DNA from: CAVSWT01 sp963731745
GTDB taxonomy: Bacteria; Bacteroidota; Ignavibacteria; Ignavibacteriales; Ignavibacteriaceae
DNA length: 59,978 bases
Direction: 5' to 3'
Assembly (NCBI GenBank): GCA_963731745.1
Contig: CAVSWT010000026.1
Coordinates: 1-59,978 of the forward strand
Under the pieces are notes generated by a model, which saw only the letters and a list, made by a program, of their open reading frames with translations, was not told the DNA's origin and did not search any database. Position 1 is the first letter of the stretch. The number at the start of each line of letters is the position of its first letter. Shown in pieces: positions 20,196 through 28,571 of this stretch. The position numbers were made by a program, and so were the translations under genes.

Positions 20196-21155
20196 TTATT
20201 TTTTGAAGAATTCGTTTTTTCCCGGAAAAACTTTTTGCCACAATTTATTTGAATTGCCGTTAAAGTATGCTTCATTATTCTGTGAGGAATGAAGAATAAA
20301 TTGTGAATTGCTTTTAGGATCTGCTGAGGGAGTACCATATCCGGAAACATTGATGGCGCCTAGGCCGGTTGAATTAATTGTTAATGTGTAATTGGATTTA
20401 TTCAGTAATGATTGATCCGGGTTATCAATAAAATCGCTTCCTGTAAGATGTGAAAGTGATCTTAGGAAATTTACCGTTTTTGCAGAATCAGTCTGTGCAC
20501 CATTTATTGTCCAATGATTTGATGCATCTTTAATTAATTCGAATGAGCTGTCGGGATAAGTAAATGTTAATTTATTCCAATGAGACATGTCATCATTTAC
20601 AATGAAATTATCTCTAAACGCATTTGGTTTTTGATTAAATGTAAATTCTAAAAATCCATTAACTTCATAAACATTATCATCACCTTGAATACGTACATCG
20701 GTTGACATTGCCCGTGTTTGCTGCTCATAATTGAATTTGCCGATTGTTATATCCAGTGTGTTATCATTTCCCTCAAATACTTTTACGCGAGTTCCCAAAG
20801 TATCCACTTGAAATTCATGCCATTTCTCAGGGCTTTGAGCAGCCACACCCAATGATTTTATATCGGCAAGCTGGTTTAATAAGTTTTTAATTTTTGATTC
20901 CTGAGCCGGCACAGTCTTACCATTCTCAAGCTCAACCTGCCAATACTTACCTTCTTTAAATAATCTCACTTCTTTGTGATTATTTGATTTAGGATAAATT
21001 GAAATAGCAGTTACTTTAGCCGTATCAATATTTACAATATTTTTTTTGAATGTTCTTTCTTCATGCGAAGAATCATAGTAAACATAAAATGCAGCTAAAG
21101 CTAAAAGTATTACAAAAACTATAGTAAGTGTTCTGGAAGAAATATTCTTAAACAT
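20196..21155 (-). CDS. DUF4340 domain protein
   Basis: A 319-residue protein with one N-terminal membrane segment (SSRTLTIVFVILLALAAFYV) and a long extracytoplasmic region. That region contains the DUF4340 pattern: a strand-rich block with KYWQVEL, a helix with KIKNLLNQLADIKSL, and ITIGKFNYEQQTRAMSTDVR. Families of this kind are found next to GldG-like ABC components and are thought to form part of the same envelope complex; the biochemical role is unknown. Its start overlaps the end of gldG by 8 bases, so it is the last gene of the gldA-gldF-gldG operon. The next 368 bases are gene-free. Confidence 0.85.
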   Translation of the reverse strand: MFKNISSRTLTIVFVILLALAAFYVYYDSSHEERTFKKNIVNIDTAKVTAISIYPKSNNHKEVRLFKEGKYWQVELENGKTVPAQESKIKNLLNQLADIKSLGVAAQSPEKWHEFQVDTLGTRVKVFEGNDNTLDITIGKFNYEQQTRAMSTDVRIQGDDNVYEVNGFLEFTFNQKPNAFRDNFIVNDDMSHWNKLTFTYPDSSFELIKDASNHWTINGAQTDSAKTVNFLRSLSHLTGSDFIDNPDQSLLNKSNYTLTINSTGLGAINVSGYGTPSADPKSNSQFILHSSQNNEAYFNGNSNKLWQKVFPGKNEFFKK

Positions 21156-22671
21156 AATCTGTTGACATCCACTTGTTTTTAAGTTTCCTTCTGTACTGAA
21201 AACGAATTATTCCAAAAATTATTATCAGAACGATCGGGAGTAAAAAATTTAAATATTTTAAAAATGTTTTTGTGCCTTGCTCAAGATTAGGGTCAATCGG
21301 CCGGGAGCTGATACCTTTTGTTCTTAATTCGATTAACCCGGTATCATCCGATAGCCAATCGATCGCATTTGCCATCAGATTAACATTGTCTGCCTGAAGC
21401 CTTTGGGCACCCTGGCCGCTGCCATTTGTGGCAAAATCTCCATCTCCAAACACAACCATTTTAGAATCAGTATTATTTGAAAATTTACCCTCAACAGCTA
21501 CAGCAACCGGCAATGAAGAAACCGGGAAATCACTTCTTGTCCAGTCTTTCATAACATCAAAATAAACAGGCGGCTTTTCTAATCCGGCTTTGTCTGATGT
21601 TACTGCAAGATCGACAACATGCAAAGAGCTATCCTTTGATGTAATTTTGATCGGACTTGCAAAAGGAAACATGACAGATTCAATTCCCTTTGTAATTGGA
21701 TGATCAGCAAATTTCGTTATTACCGGTAAGTATGGAAATTTAACCGGGGTATTCATCATAAACATACCGTTTTGCTGACGAACCATTACATTTCCTGCAT
21801 TTGCATCAATTACAAATTCATCTTCAACATCAATTCCTTTTTTGTTTAGCCAATTTTCGAATCCGGTACTAACACTTGAACCCTGTGCATTTTGTAAATT
21901 ACCTTTAACACGATTAAGGGCGATTAAAATTCTTCCGCCATTACCAAGATAATCATCAAGCTGCTTGAAATATTGTGGTTTTACAGTATCCTCAGGAGCA
22001 ATTACAACAAGAGTTTTATATGAACTTGGAATTTGTGTCGTATCAGTCAACTTTACAGTTTCAACATCATAAAGAATTGAAAGCTGTTGATTTAATTGCT
22101 GCAGATCAGAAAGTGCGGGTTCTCCGTTACCCTGGAGAAAAGCAATTTTAGGTTTTTCTTTCACTACTAATTTTTTAATGTTTGATGAAAGGGCAAATTC
22201 CATTGCAGTGCCAGGCTGAATAAATGGAATTGTTTCTTTCTTACTTCCATATTGAAGTATGGCCCCGAGGTAAGCACGCTGCTGCTTCATTTGATCCCGT
22301 TCACGAACGTTAATCATAATTGGTTGTATACCTGCTTGCTGAGCTTCCATTTCAGTTTGCTGGTCTTTATTTGGATTTATAAATTGATAAACAATTTTAC
22401 CGCCTGAAGCGTTGTCATATTCAATCAATAAATCTTTCAAATCATTTTTAACTTTAGCTACATCCGGCGGAAGATCTTCAGAAAAATATGCGCTGACAGT
22501 TATTGGGCCATCCAGATCTTTTAATATATTTTTCGTTGCATCGCTTAATGTGTATTCATTATCTTCAGTAAAATCGAGTCTCGCAAAAAAGCGGTTTGCA
22601 AAAAAATTAATCAGAATTAAAATTCCGAAAATAAGAAGAAGTGATGTGAGTACTTTTTGTTTTGTAAGCAT
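21148..22671 (-). CDS. gldG: GldG-like ABC transporter auxiliary protein
   Basis: A 507-residue protein with an N-terminal membrane segment (LTSLLLIFGILILINFF) and a C-terminal one (LNFLLPIVLIIIFGII) around a large extracytoplasmic domain. The region NEYTLSDATKNIL and the DLDGPITVSAYFSE block are hallmarks of the GldG / ABC_transp_aux family. GldG works with the permease GldF and ATPase GldA; in Flavobacterium they are required for gliding, but close relatives occur in many non-gliding bacteria, so gliding should not be assumed. The gene follows gldF with 2 bp between them and overlaps the DUF4340 gene by 8 bp. No signal for other regulation was seen. Confidence 0.87.
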   Translation of the reverse strand: MLTKQKVLTSLLLIFGILILINFFANRFFARLDFTEDNEYTLSDATKNILKDLDGPITVSAYFSEDLPPDVAKVKNDLKDLLIEYDNASGGKIVYQFINPNKDQQTEMEAQQAGIQPIMINVRERDQMKQQRAYLGAILQYGSKKETIPFIQPGTAMEFALSSNIKKLVVKEKPKIAFLQGNGEPALSDLQQLNQQLSILYDVETVKLTDTTQIPSSYKTLVVIAPEDTVKPQYFKQLDDYLGNGGRILIALNRVKGNLQNAQGSSVSTGFENWLNKKGIDVEDEFVIDANAGNVMVRQQNGMFMMNTPVKFPYLPVITKFADHPITKGIESVMFPFASPIKITSKDSSLHVVDLAVTSDKAGLEKPPVYFDVMKDWTRSDFPVSSLPVAVAVEGKFSNNTDSKMVVFGDGDFATNGSGQGAQRLQADNVNLMANAIDWLSDDTGLIELRTKGISSRPIDPNLEQGTKTFLKYLNFLLPIVLIIIFGIIRFQYRRKLKNKWMSTDYV

Positions 22672-22673
22672 AT

Positions 22674-23399
22674 TTAATCAACAATATTTCTTTTTGATAA
22701 CATTGTCTCAGCTAGTATCAACCCGAAAACGGTTATGCTGAGGAAGTAAATTAAATCCTTTGAATCAATTACTCCTCTGGAGATTGATTCGAAATGAGTT
22801 TGTAAATTTAAATAATCTAATATCCCGCCAATTAATCCGGTGAAATCCTGCGAAAGAACATTGAAAATAATTAGGAAGAAAACTCCGATAAATAGTGAAA
22901 CTAAAAACGCAACAATTTGATTGCTTGTTATACTGCTCGCAAACAAACCAATGCTAATATAAACCATGCTCATAAGCATTAAACCAAGGTAACCGCAAAT
23001 CACAGCTCCGGCATCAATATTCCCAATGGAAGAAATAGTTATGAAGTAGGGAAGAGTAAGAAATAAAGCAATACCAATTAATATAATGCAGGCTAAAAAT
23101 TTGCCGAGAACTACTTCCCAATCAGTTACTGATTTGGTTAAAAGTAATTCGATAGTTCCGGATTTATTTTCTTCAGCAATCATTCGCATTGTTAATGCAG
23201 GAATGAAAAAGAATAAAGTCCAGTAAGCAACTGAGAAGAACGGCTGCAAAGTTGCCTGCCCGATAAAGAAAACATCTGAACCGGAAATCCAGGTGAAAAA
23301 CCCGCTTATACCAAGGAACGCTACTATTAAAATGTAAGCGGTTAATGAATCAAAAAATTGTCTTAGTTCTTTAAGTGCTATAACCCAGGTTTTTCTCAT
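22674..23399 (-). CDS. gldF: GldF-like ABC-2 type permease
   Basis: A 241-residue integral membrane protein with six hydrophobic segments, the length of the ABC-2 permease family. The N-terminus MRKTWVIALKELRQFFDSLTAY is typical. The cytoplasmic loop RMIAEENKSGTIELLLTKSVTDWEVVLGKF carries the coupling helix that docks on the ATPase GldA. Its partner ATPase (23869-24798) lies upstream on the same strand, but a GIY-YIG nuclease gene and hairpin repeats sit between them. It probably forms an exporter or envelope machine with GldA and GldG. Confidence 0.88.
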   Translation of the reverse strand: MRKTWVIALKELRQFFDSLTAYILIVAFLGISGFFTWISGSDVFFIGQATLQPFFSVAYWTLFFFIPALTMRMIAEENKSGTIELLLTKSVTDWEVVLGKFLACIILIGIALFLTLPYFITISSIGNIDAGAVICGYLGLMLMSMVYISIGLFASSITSNQIVAFLVSLFIGVFFLIIFNVLSQDFTGLIGGILDYLNLQTHFESISRGVIDSKDLIYFLSITVFGLILAETMLSKRNIVD

Positions 23400-23468
23400 T
23401 GTGTTTATTTTAATGTTTATAAAAATTCAAGCTGAAAATATTTCAGCAGCTTCAGTTTTCAATTTGCG

Positions 23469-23489
23469 ATCCTGAAATTAATTCGGGAT
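23469..23489. repeat. REP-like hairpin 1 (GAA/TTC core, 5-base loop)
   Basis: Arms of 8 bases (23469-23476 and 23482-23489) pair around a 5-base loop, with one G-T wobble. The arms carry GAA on the left and TTC on the right of the loop, like the hairpins at 23503 and 23836. It lies between gldF and the GIY-YIG gene. Confidence 0.7.
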
Positions 23490-23500
23490 GACAATTAATG

Positions 23501-23809
23501 TCATGCTGAACTCGTTTCAGCATCTTTTATAATATCAATACCATAGTCATCCCAATTCTTATTCATTGTTTCAATCAAATTAATTTTCCATTGTCTATGC
23601 CAGTTTTTCAATTGTTTCTCTCTTTTTATAGCATCTTTAGCTTCCTTAAATATTTCATAATAAACAAGTCTTGTCAGATTATATTTTTTTGTAAATCCCT
23701 CAATTAATTTATTCTTGTGTTCATATACTCTTCGAACTATATTATTCGTAATTCCTATATAAATTGTTTTAGATTTGTTTGCCATTATATAAACATAAAA
23801 TTGTTTCAT
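23501..23809 (-). CDS. GIY-YIG family nuclease, small stand-alone form
   Basis: A 102-residue protein of the small YhbQ/UvrC-N-like GIY-YIG type. The motif reads YVYIMANKSKTIYIG near the start (here Y-V-Y and Y-I-G). It is followed by the Arg/Tyr/His row NNIVRRVYEHK and by the LVYYEIFKEAKDAIKREKQLK block, in which a Glu binds the metal ion. The fold nicks or cuts DNA. It sits inside the gldA-gldF operon with REP-like hairpins on both sides. Its last eight codons, DAETSSA and the stop, lie within hairpin 2, so the repeat encodes the protein's tail. This suggests the gene and repeats move or spread together, though the enzyme's natural target is unknown. Confidence 0.88.
   Translation of the reverse strand: MKQFYVYIMANKSKTIYIGITNNIVRRVYEHKNKLIEGFTKKYNLTRLVYYEIFKEAKDAIKREKQLKNWHRQWKINLIETMNKNWDDYGIDIIKDAETSSA
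23503..23523. repeat. REP-like hairpin 2, overlapping the nuclease stop region
   Basis: Perfect 8-base arms (23503-23510 ATGCTGAA and 23516-23523 TTCAGCAT) around a 5-base loop. It encodes the last codons of the GIY-YIG gene on the minus strand; the stop codon shares its outermost base. Confidence 0.85.
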
Positions 23810-23817
23810 TTACTCTT

Positions 23818-23856
23818 TGTCATGCTGAACTTGAGATCCCGAAACAAGTTCGGGAT
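23818..23856. repeat. REP-like hairpin 3 plus a partial second unit
   Basis: Perfect 8-base arms ATCCCGAA (23836-23843) and TTCGGGAT (23849-23856) around a 5-base loop. Just to the left, 23818-23833 is a half-unit of the hairpin-2 type (TGTCATGCTGAACTTG). The GIY-YIG start codon lies 9 bases further left, and the gldA stop 13 bases to the right. Confidence 0.85.
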
Positions 23857-23868
23857 GACAAACCAAAG

Positions 23869-24798
23869 TTACGTTGTTAACTCTCTAAATATATCTTCAA
23901 GTTTGGTTTCAATCGGTGTCATTTCCGTGAGTACCCAATTTTTTTGTACGCACAGTTGAAAAATATCTCGTTTAGAAGACACACCGCCTTTGCTTTGTAC
24001 CATATAAGTATTTTGCATATCTGCAATCGGATCCACCATCGCAATAGATTGAATTGAACGCAAGCCTTCGAATAACACATCTTTGTTTGTTTCATCTTCA
24101 ATCTTAATTCTTAAAATTTCCTCGCCCTGTGCCTGCTTTCTAAGAGTTTCAGCGGTGCCATCTGCAACAATTTTACCATTATTTATAATTAAAATTCTAT
24201 CACAGATAGCTTCCACTTCAGGCAGTATGTGAGTACTTAATATTACTGTTTTTTGTCTTCCGATTTCACGAATTAATTTTCTAATTTCAATTATCTGGTT
24301 AGGATCAAGTCCCGTTGTCGGTTCATCAAAAATTAATATTTCAGGATTATGAATCATTGCTTGTGCTAGTCCAACACGCTGTCTGTATCCTTTTGAAAGC
24401 TCGCCAATCTTTTTATGCTTCTCAACATTTAATCCGCATACATGAACCATTTCTCCAATCCTGCTTTCAATATTTTCTTTTGGAACACCCTGTAAGTTTG
24501 CTGTGAATGAAAGATATTCTAACACCGGCATATCAAGATACAAAGGATTATTTTCAGGCAGATAACCTATCATTGATTTTATTTTATCTTGATGATCATG
24601 AATTGAATACTCACCAACTTTTACATCACCTTCTGTAGGCGCCATAAAGCAAGTTAGTATTTTCATTGTTGTAGTTTTGCCGGCACCATTGGGCCCGAGA
24701 AATCCTAGAATCTCTCCGGTTTTTACTTTAAAGGAAATGGTATCTACAGCTTTTTGCGGGCCGTATTGTTTGGTTAAATTCTCAACAGAAATGTTCAT
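23869..24798 (-). CDS. gldA: GldA-like ABC transporter ATP-binding protein
   Basis: A 309-residue ATPase from the ATG at 24798 (MNISVENLTKQYGPQKAV). Walker A is GPNGAGKTT, the Q-loop lies in GYLPENNPLY, the signature is LSKGYRQRVGLAQAM, Walker B is ILIFDEPTTGLD, and the H-loop is LSTHILPEVEA. A C-terminal region of about 90 residues is typical of the GldA/DrrA group. An open extension upstream to 25002 has no start signals and is rich in Ile/Phe/Lys, so I rejected it. The enzyme powers the GldF permease. In the operon gldA is first, then the inserted GIY-YIG gene, gldF, gldG and DUF4340. Confidence 0.92.
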   Translation of the reverse strand: MNISVENLTKQYGPQKAVDTISFKVKTGEILGFLGPNGAGKTTTMKILTCFMAPTEGDVKVGEYSIHDHQDKIKSMIGYLPENNPLYLDMPVLEYLSFTANLQGVPKENIESRIGEMVHVCGLNVEKHKKIGELSKGYRQRVGLAQAMIHNPEILIFDEPTTGLDPNQIIEIRKLIREIGRQKTVILSTHILPEVEAICDRILIINNGKIVADGTAETLRKQAQGEEILRIKIEDETNKDVLFEGLRSIQSIAMVDPIADMQNTYMVQSKGGVSSKRDIFQLCVQKNWVLTEMTPIETKLEDIFRELTT

Positions 24799-25126
24799 GT
24801 AATTACATATCCCAAAATGTATTAAAGAAATTTTTGAGTTTATATTTACAATTAAATGATTTGGACGATACGAAATTAAGAAAGTTCCGTAAGTAATAAA
24901 AAATATTAAAGTTATTTTTTTATTAAAAAAAATTAATGAAACGAGGGAAGAAAAATTTAATTCTTTTGTAAAAATATTTTTGTGAATTGCCATTATAAGC
25001 AATTACAATTGTCATGGGATTTAATTGTTAGTGATCTATTGTTTATTAAAAGGTTAAATATTATGTTACTAATAAGTTCTTTAGTTTAATTAATATTATA
25101 ACTGAAACTTAATTTTAGGGGTCATT
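24799..25126. other. Divergent promoter region between gldA and the lipoprotein gene
   Basis: A gap of 328 bases, very A+T-rich. It must hold the leftward promoter of the gldA operon and the rightward promoter of the lipoprotein gene. Just before 25127 there is an AGGGG ribosome site. No RNA fold or small gene was seen. Confidence 0.5.
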
Positions 25127-25777
<651 letters not shown>

Positions 25778-25803
25778 AATTAAAATTATAAGAAGGTATT
25801 TAA

Positions 25804-26355
25804 ATGAAATGTATAATAATATATATTTTTTTATACTCTACTTTTGCATTTGCTCAGAATTTTAAACTAGGATTCGATTTACAGATGCATCAAGTATTTA
25901 CAAATTCTCAGTCAGGTTCTGGAAATTTAGGAGATATAGAATTTGGCGATCTTCATTTATTCTTATCTGAAGAACCTTTAAATGATTTTTTACTTGAATT
26001 TGCAATTGGAAGAGCTCTCCAACCTGAATTTGCAGGATGGGAATTTGGCTTAAATGGACAATATCAATTTTACAAATCAGTATTTCTGTCAATCGGAATT
26101 TTAGAACACTCTAATGAAGGTGGAACCCTGGATAATGAAGTATCATTATCTTACGCAACCATTTTTTTAATGCAAACAGGAATTGGAATACAAGCTTCTA
26201 GAATATTTTCAGCAAAAGTAGATTATTATCTTCCCTTCTCACAAAAGGTAATTGGGAAAAGACTAAATTATTCTGTAGAAAGAGATTCAATTTTTGAGCC
26301 TTATAAATTTAGGAGCATGATTAGATTAAGTTTGATTTTTGGATGGGAAATTTAA
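25804..26355 (+). CDS. Probable outer-membrane beta-barrel protein (183 aa)
   Basis: I do not recognise a named family. A signal peptide MKCIIIYIFLYSTFAFA is followed by QNFKLGFDLQ, a typical mature start. The rest alternates hydrophobic and polar residues in short strands (LLEFAIGRA, WEFGLNGQYQF, VFLSIGILEHS, TGIGIQASRIF, AKVDYYLPF). It ends in an aromatic residue near the C-terminus (IFGWEI). That pattern fits an 8-stranded outer-membrane barrel. It lies 26 bp after the phase-variable lipoprotein gene and 42 bp before a small membrane protein gene, so the three may form one operon. Confidence 0.7.
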   Translation: MKCIIIYIFLYSTFAFAQNFKLGFDLQMHQVFTNSQSGSGNLGDIEFGDLHLFLSEEPLNDFLLEFAIGRALQPEFAGWEFGLNGQYQFYKSVFLSIGILEHSNEGGTLDNEVSLSYATIFLMQTGIGIQASRIFSAKVDYYLPFSQKVIGKRLNYSVERDSIFEPYKFRSMIRLSLIFGWEI

Positions 26356-26397
26356 CTTTATATAAGGTGAGGCTCATCTCGTGGCAAAGCCATCTCT

Positions 26398-26544
26398 ATG
26401 CGAAAGGTGGTATTTGCTTCATCAGTCATTGGAGGTGGAGTTGGTGTTTTAACATATTCTCAAATTAAAAATAGATTTTATTTCCCTATTCTCGCCGGTC
26501 CAATGGTAGGGGCACTTATTTATTCACTGTTTATTTCAGATTAA
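26398..26544 (+). CDS. Small membrane protein (48 aa)
   Basis: The ATG at 26398 opens a 48-codon frame ending TAA at 26542: MRKVVFASSVIGGGVGV, then a short basic loop (QIKNRFYF), then a second hydrophobic stretch LAGPMVGALIYSLFI. Two Gly-rich membrane segments make a hairpin peptide. It is followed 36 bp later by a strong hairpin, which supports it being the last gene of the lipoprotein-barrel unit. No obvious ribosome site precedes it. No function is suggested by the sequence. Confidence 0.5.
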   Translation: MRKVVFASSVIGGGVGVLTYSQIKNRFYFPILAGPMVGALIYSLFISD

Positions 26545-26860
26545 AATTAATTAGATTAAATTTATATTCGGTTCTTCAACACAAGTGAAGTCCATCACTG
26601 GGGGGTGAACTTCACTTGTAATTTTAATTTTCTCAAAGTTATTTTTGCCACAAACTATTTCCAAAATTTACTTATAAAATAGCCCATTCAGATTTGTTAA
26701 TCAAAAATTTGGAAAGTGTAAACTCTGATATATTATAATTCTTAAAACCAAAGTAAAACTTAGAAAAGTAATTTAAAATCTCAATAAATATATAAATAGA
26801 TATGAAAACGTAATGAATGAAATGAAAAAATTATATTGATTAAAGCGTTAAATAGAAAAA
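26545..26860. other. Intergenic region with a terminator, otherwise empty
   Basis: A gap of 316 bases between the 48-residue gene and the end of the YdeI-like gene on the other strand. It contains the hairpin at 26581-26619. The rest is A+T-rich with no supported gene. Confidence 0.5.
26581..26630 (+). terminator. Hairpin terminator after the lipoprotein-barrel unit
   Basis: Arms of 11 bases (26581-26591 and 26609-26619) pair perfectly (ACAAGTGAAGT with ACTTCACTTGT), with a loop of 17 bases, then a T-rich stretch. Confidence 0.75.
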
Positions 26861-27469
26861 TTATTTTTTTTCATACTTCCAGTTTCTTCCTTTTCCTTCC
26901 GCGATCCATTCTATTGCAGTCGCGATTCTTTTATTTCTTGTAGTTTCAGTTTTAGCTTCAGTTATCCATTCAATATATTCTTTTTTATGTGAGTAGCTAA
27001 AATTTTCAAATTGAACTTTTGCATTCTTATTTTTCTTCAAGGCTGAAATGAAATAAGATGGAATTACTAATTCTTTTCTTTCAATAGATTTCTTTTCGAC
27101 TTTAACTCCCTCTTCATTCAGCTTTACTGCTTCTCTAATGTAATCAATTAAAATTTTATCTGATGGAAGATCATTTAATGATGTTATTTTCCCCAACTGG
27201 CCCATTGCAGCTTCCGGATCTTTTGAAAAAATTTTATGTGGATCCTTCATTAAAGAAGCTTTCCAGAATCCAATTGCACAATGCTGTTTAAATGCAGCCA
27301 TATTACAAATTGTGCCTTTGTGCTCGAAGAACGGCATTTGCCATTTAATCGTTTCTTCAATATCGGGATGAGCTTTGTGGACAACAGTTCTGAAATGATT
27401 TAAAATTGGTTTAGCAAATTCAGCAGATTTTTCAATATACGCATCTACCTTCTTATTTAATTCTGCCAT
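26861..27469 (-). CDS. YdeI/OmpD-associated family protein with N-terminal DUF1801
   Basis: A 202-residue soluble protein. The first about 125 residues form a DUF1801-type fold, with the conserved IKWQMPFFEHKGTICNMAAF core and FWKASLMKD. The last about 60 residues form the YdeI/OmdA helical region, with SYFISALKKNKNAKVQFENF and SYSHKKEYIEWI followed by TRNKRIATAIEWIAEGK. The domains often occur fused. They have been linked to bacteriocin tolerance and to frataxin-like folds, but no enzymatic role is firm. The start at 27469 gives the family N-terminus. There is no signal peptide; the gene stands alone, beyond a hairpin terminator of the upstream gene. Confidence 0.82.
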   Translation of the reverse strand: MAELNKKVDAYIEKSAEFAKPILNHFRTVVHKAHPDIEETIKWQMPFFEHKGTICNMAAFKQHCAIGFWKASLMKDPHKIFSKDPEAAMGQLGKITSLNDLPSDKILIDYIREAVKLNEEGVKVEKKSIERKELVIPSYFISALKKNKNAKVQFENFSYSHKKEYIEWITEAKTETTRNKRIATAIEWIAEGKGRNWKYEKK

Positions 27470-27547
27470 AAGATTTAACTTTATTTTTATTAATAAAAAT
27501 ATTCATGCAGGCATAAATTCTTGTTAGGAAGAAGATAAGTATAAATA

Positions 27548-27573
27548 AAAGCTCACCATTTTTGATGAGCTTT
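27548..27573 (-). terminator. Hairpin after the Yip1-like gene
   Basis: Arms AAAGCTCA (27548-27555) and TGAGCTTT (27566-27573) with a 10-base loop. On the minus strand a short T-rich tract follows, so it fits a terminator for the gene at 27627-28418. Confidence 0.6.
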
Positions 27574-27626
27574 AAAAATATCAAACAAATTAAAAATTAT
27601 CATTCAATCCTTAATAAAGAATTTTT

Positions 27627-28418
27627 TTAAAAATTCCTTAAAAAAGGCAAGCTGCCTTGCAGCGTAAATACAATTAATTTCCAAATGAACCATAGTCCAA
27701 AAACCATTATAAAATATTTCATTGTCGATTGTGCCTTAAACATTTTTGCTAATCCGATGCTTAATACTGCCATAAACCATATTGTAACTACATCAACAAA
27801 TGAAAGCAGCCATCCGCCTAATGACGATTTATCCATTCCCAATAATGAAGTAACACTTACATCTTGCAATAACTTGCCCAAAATCATGCCTGCAACTGTG
27901 GAAAGAATAATATGAATCAATACTATATATTCGCTTAAACCATTTGCCGAAAGCACAGAAGAATACGTCCCATCGCCTTTTAATGCAAACTTGCTGAACA
28001 AAAAAAGGATAAATGATATTACGAAAAACATTATAGGTATAAATATTACGGTTGAAACTGTACTTACAATTCGCATCATTGGGCCTGACATAAATTGCAT
28101 CTGCTTGTCAGCTTGTTCCTGGGTTACTTTGCCTTCATTAACTGCCTTCTGTAAAGCTTCACTTTGCTTTTGAGTAAACTGATATTTTATTTCGGCATTG
28201 CTAAATAAAATGAATTGTGAAGCTACTGAAAAGATAATTAATAAGACTAAAGGTATCAGCCAATCACCAGTCCTTGGAGGAAACTTAGATGTTTTTTCGA
28301 ATGTAACACCGGGTTCTGAAATAACTCCAACAAGTTTATCGGTATGGTTTAACTCAGTTTCTTCGGCCTCACCAGATGGATTAATTGAAGTTTGATCTGT
28401 AGTATCAAAGTTATCCAT
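27627..28418 (-). CDS. Yip1-family membrane protein
   Basis: A 263-residue protein from the ATG at 28418. The ribosome site AAGGGAG lies 5 bases upstream and inside the longer candidate start at 28433, which argues for the shorter start. A charged N-terminal region (about 45 residues, TELNHTDKLVGVISEP) leads into five hydrophobic segments: LVLLIIFSVASQF, TVIFIPIMFFVISFILFLF, IVLIHIILSTVAGMIL, VVTIWFMAVLSIGLA and YFIMVFGLWFIWKLIVF. A Glu/Lys/Gln-rich helix (about 75-100) lies between the first two. The VISEPGVTFE motif and the membrane pattern match Yip1-domain proteins. Their bacterial function is unknown. Confidence 0.75.
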   Translation of the reverse strand: MDNFDTTDQTSINPSGEAEETELNHTDKLVGVISEPGVTFEKTSKFPPRTGDWLIPLVLLIIFSVASQFILFSNAEIKYQFTQKQSEALQKAVNEGKVTQEQADKQMQFMSGPMMRIVSTVSTVIFIPIMFFVISFILFLFSKFALKGDGTYSSVLSANGLSEYIVLIHIILSTVAGMILGKLLQDVSVTSLLGMDKSSLGGWLLSFVDVVTIWFMAVLSIGLAKMFKAQSTMKYFIMVFGLWFIWKLIVFTLQGSLPFLRNF

Positions 28419-28571
28419 TATAACTCCCTTCATAATTTAAAGTGAAATGCGACTAATAAAAACTAATTCTACTTTTGCCAAAAGGCAACAAAAATTTTTT
28501 TTTGTTTAATCCATATAAGCAAAGAGATAATAGGATTGTTAAATTAGTAATTAATAAAAAAGGAATTTTGA

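Noticed and set aside
20126..20350. Open frame across the end of the DUF4340 gene
   Set aside because: It is an out-of-frame shadow of the real gene.
24799..25002. A longer GldA N-terminus
   Set aside because: The extension has no ribosome site and no family match, while the ATG at 24798 gives the normal start.
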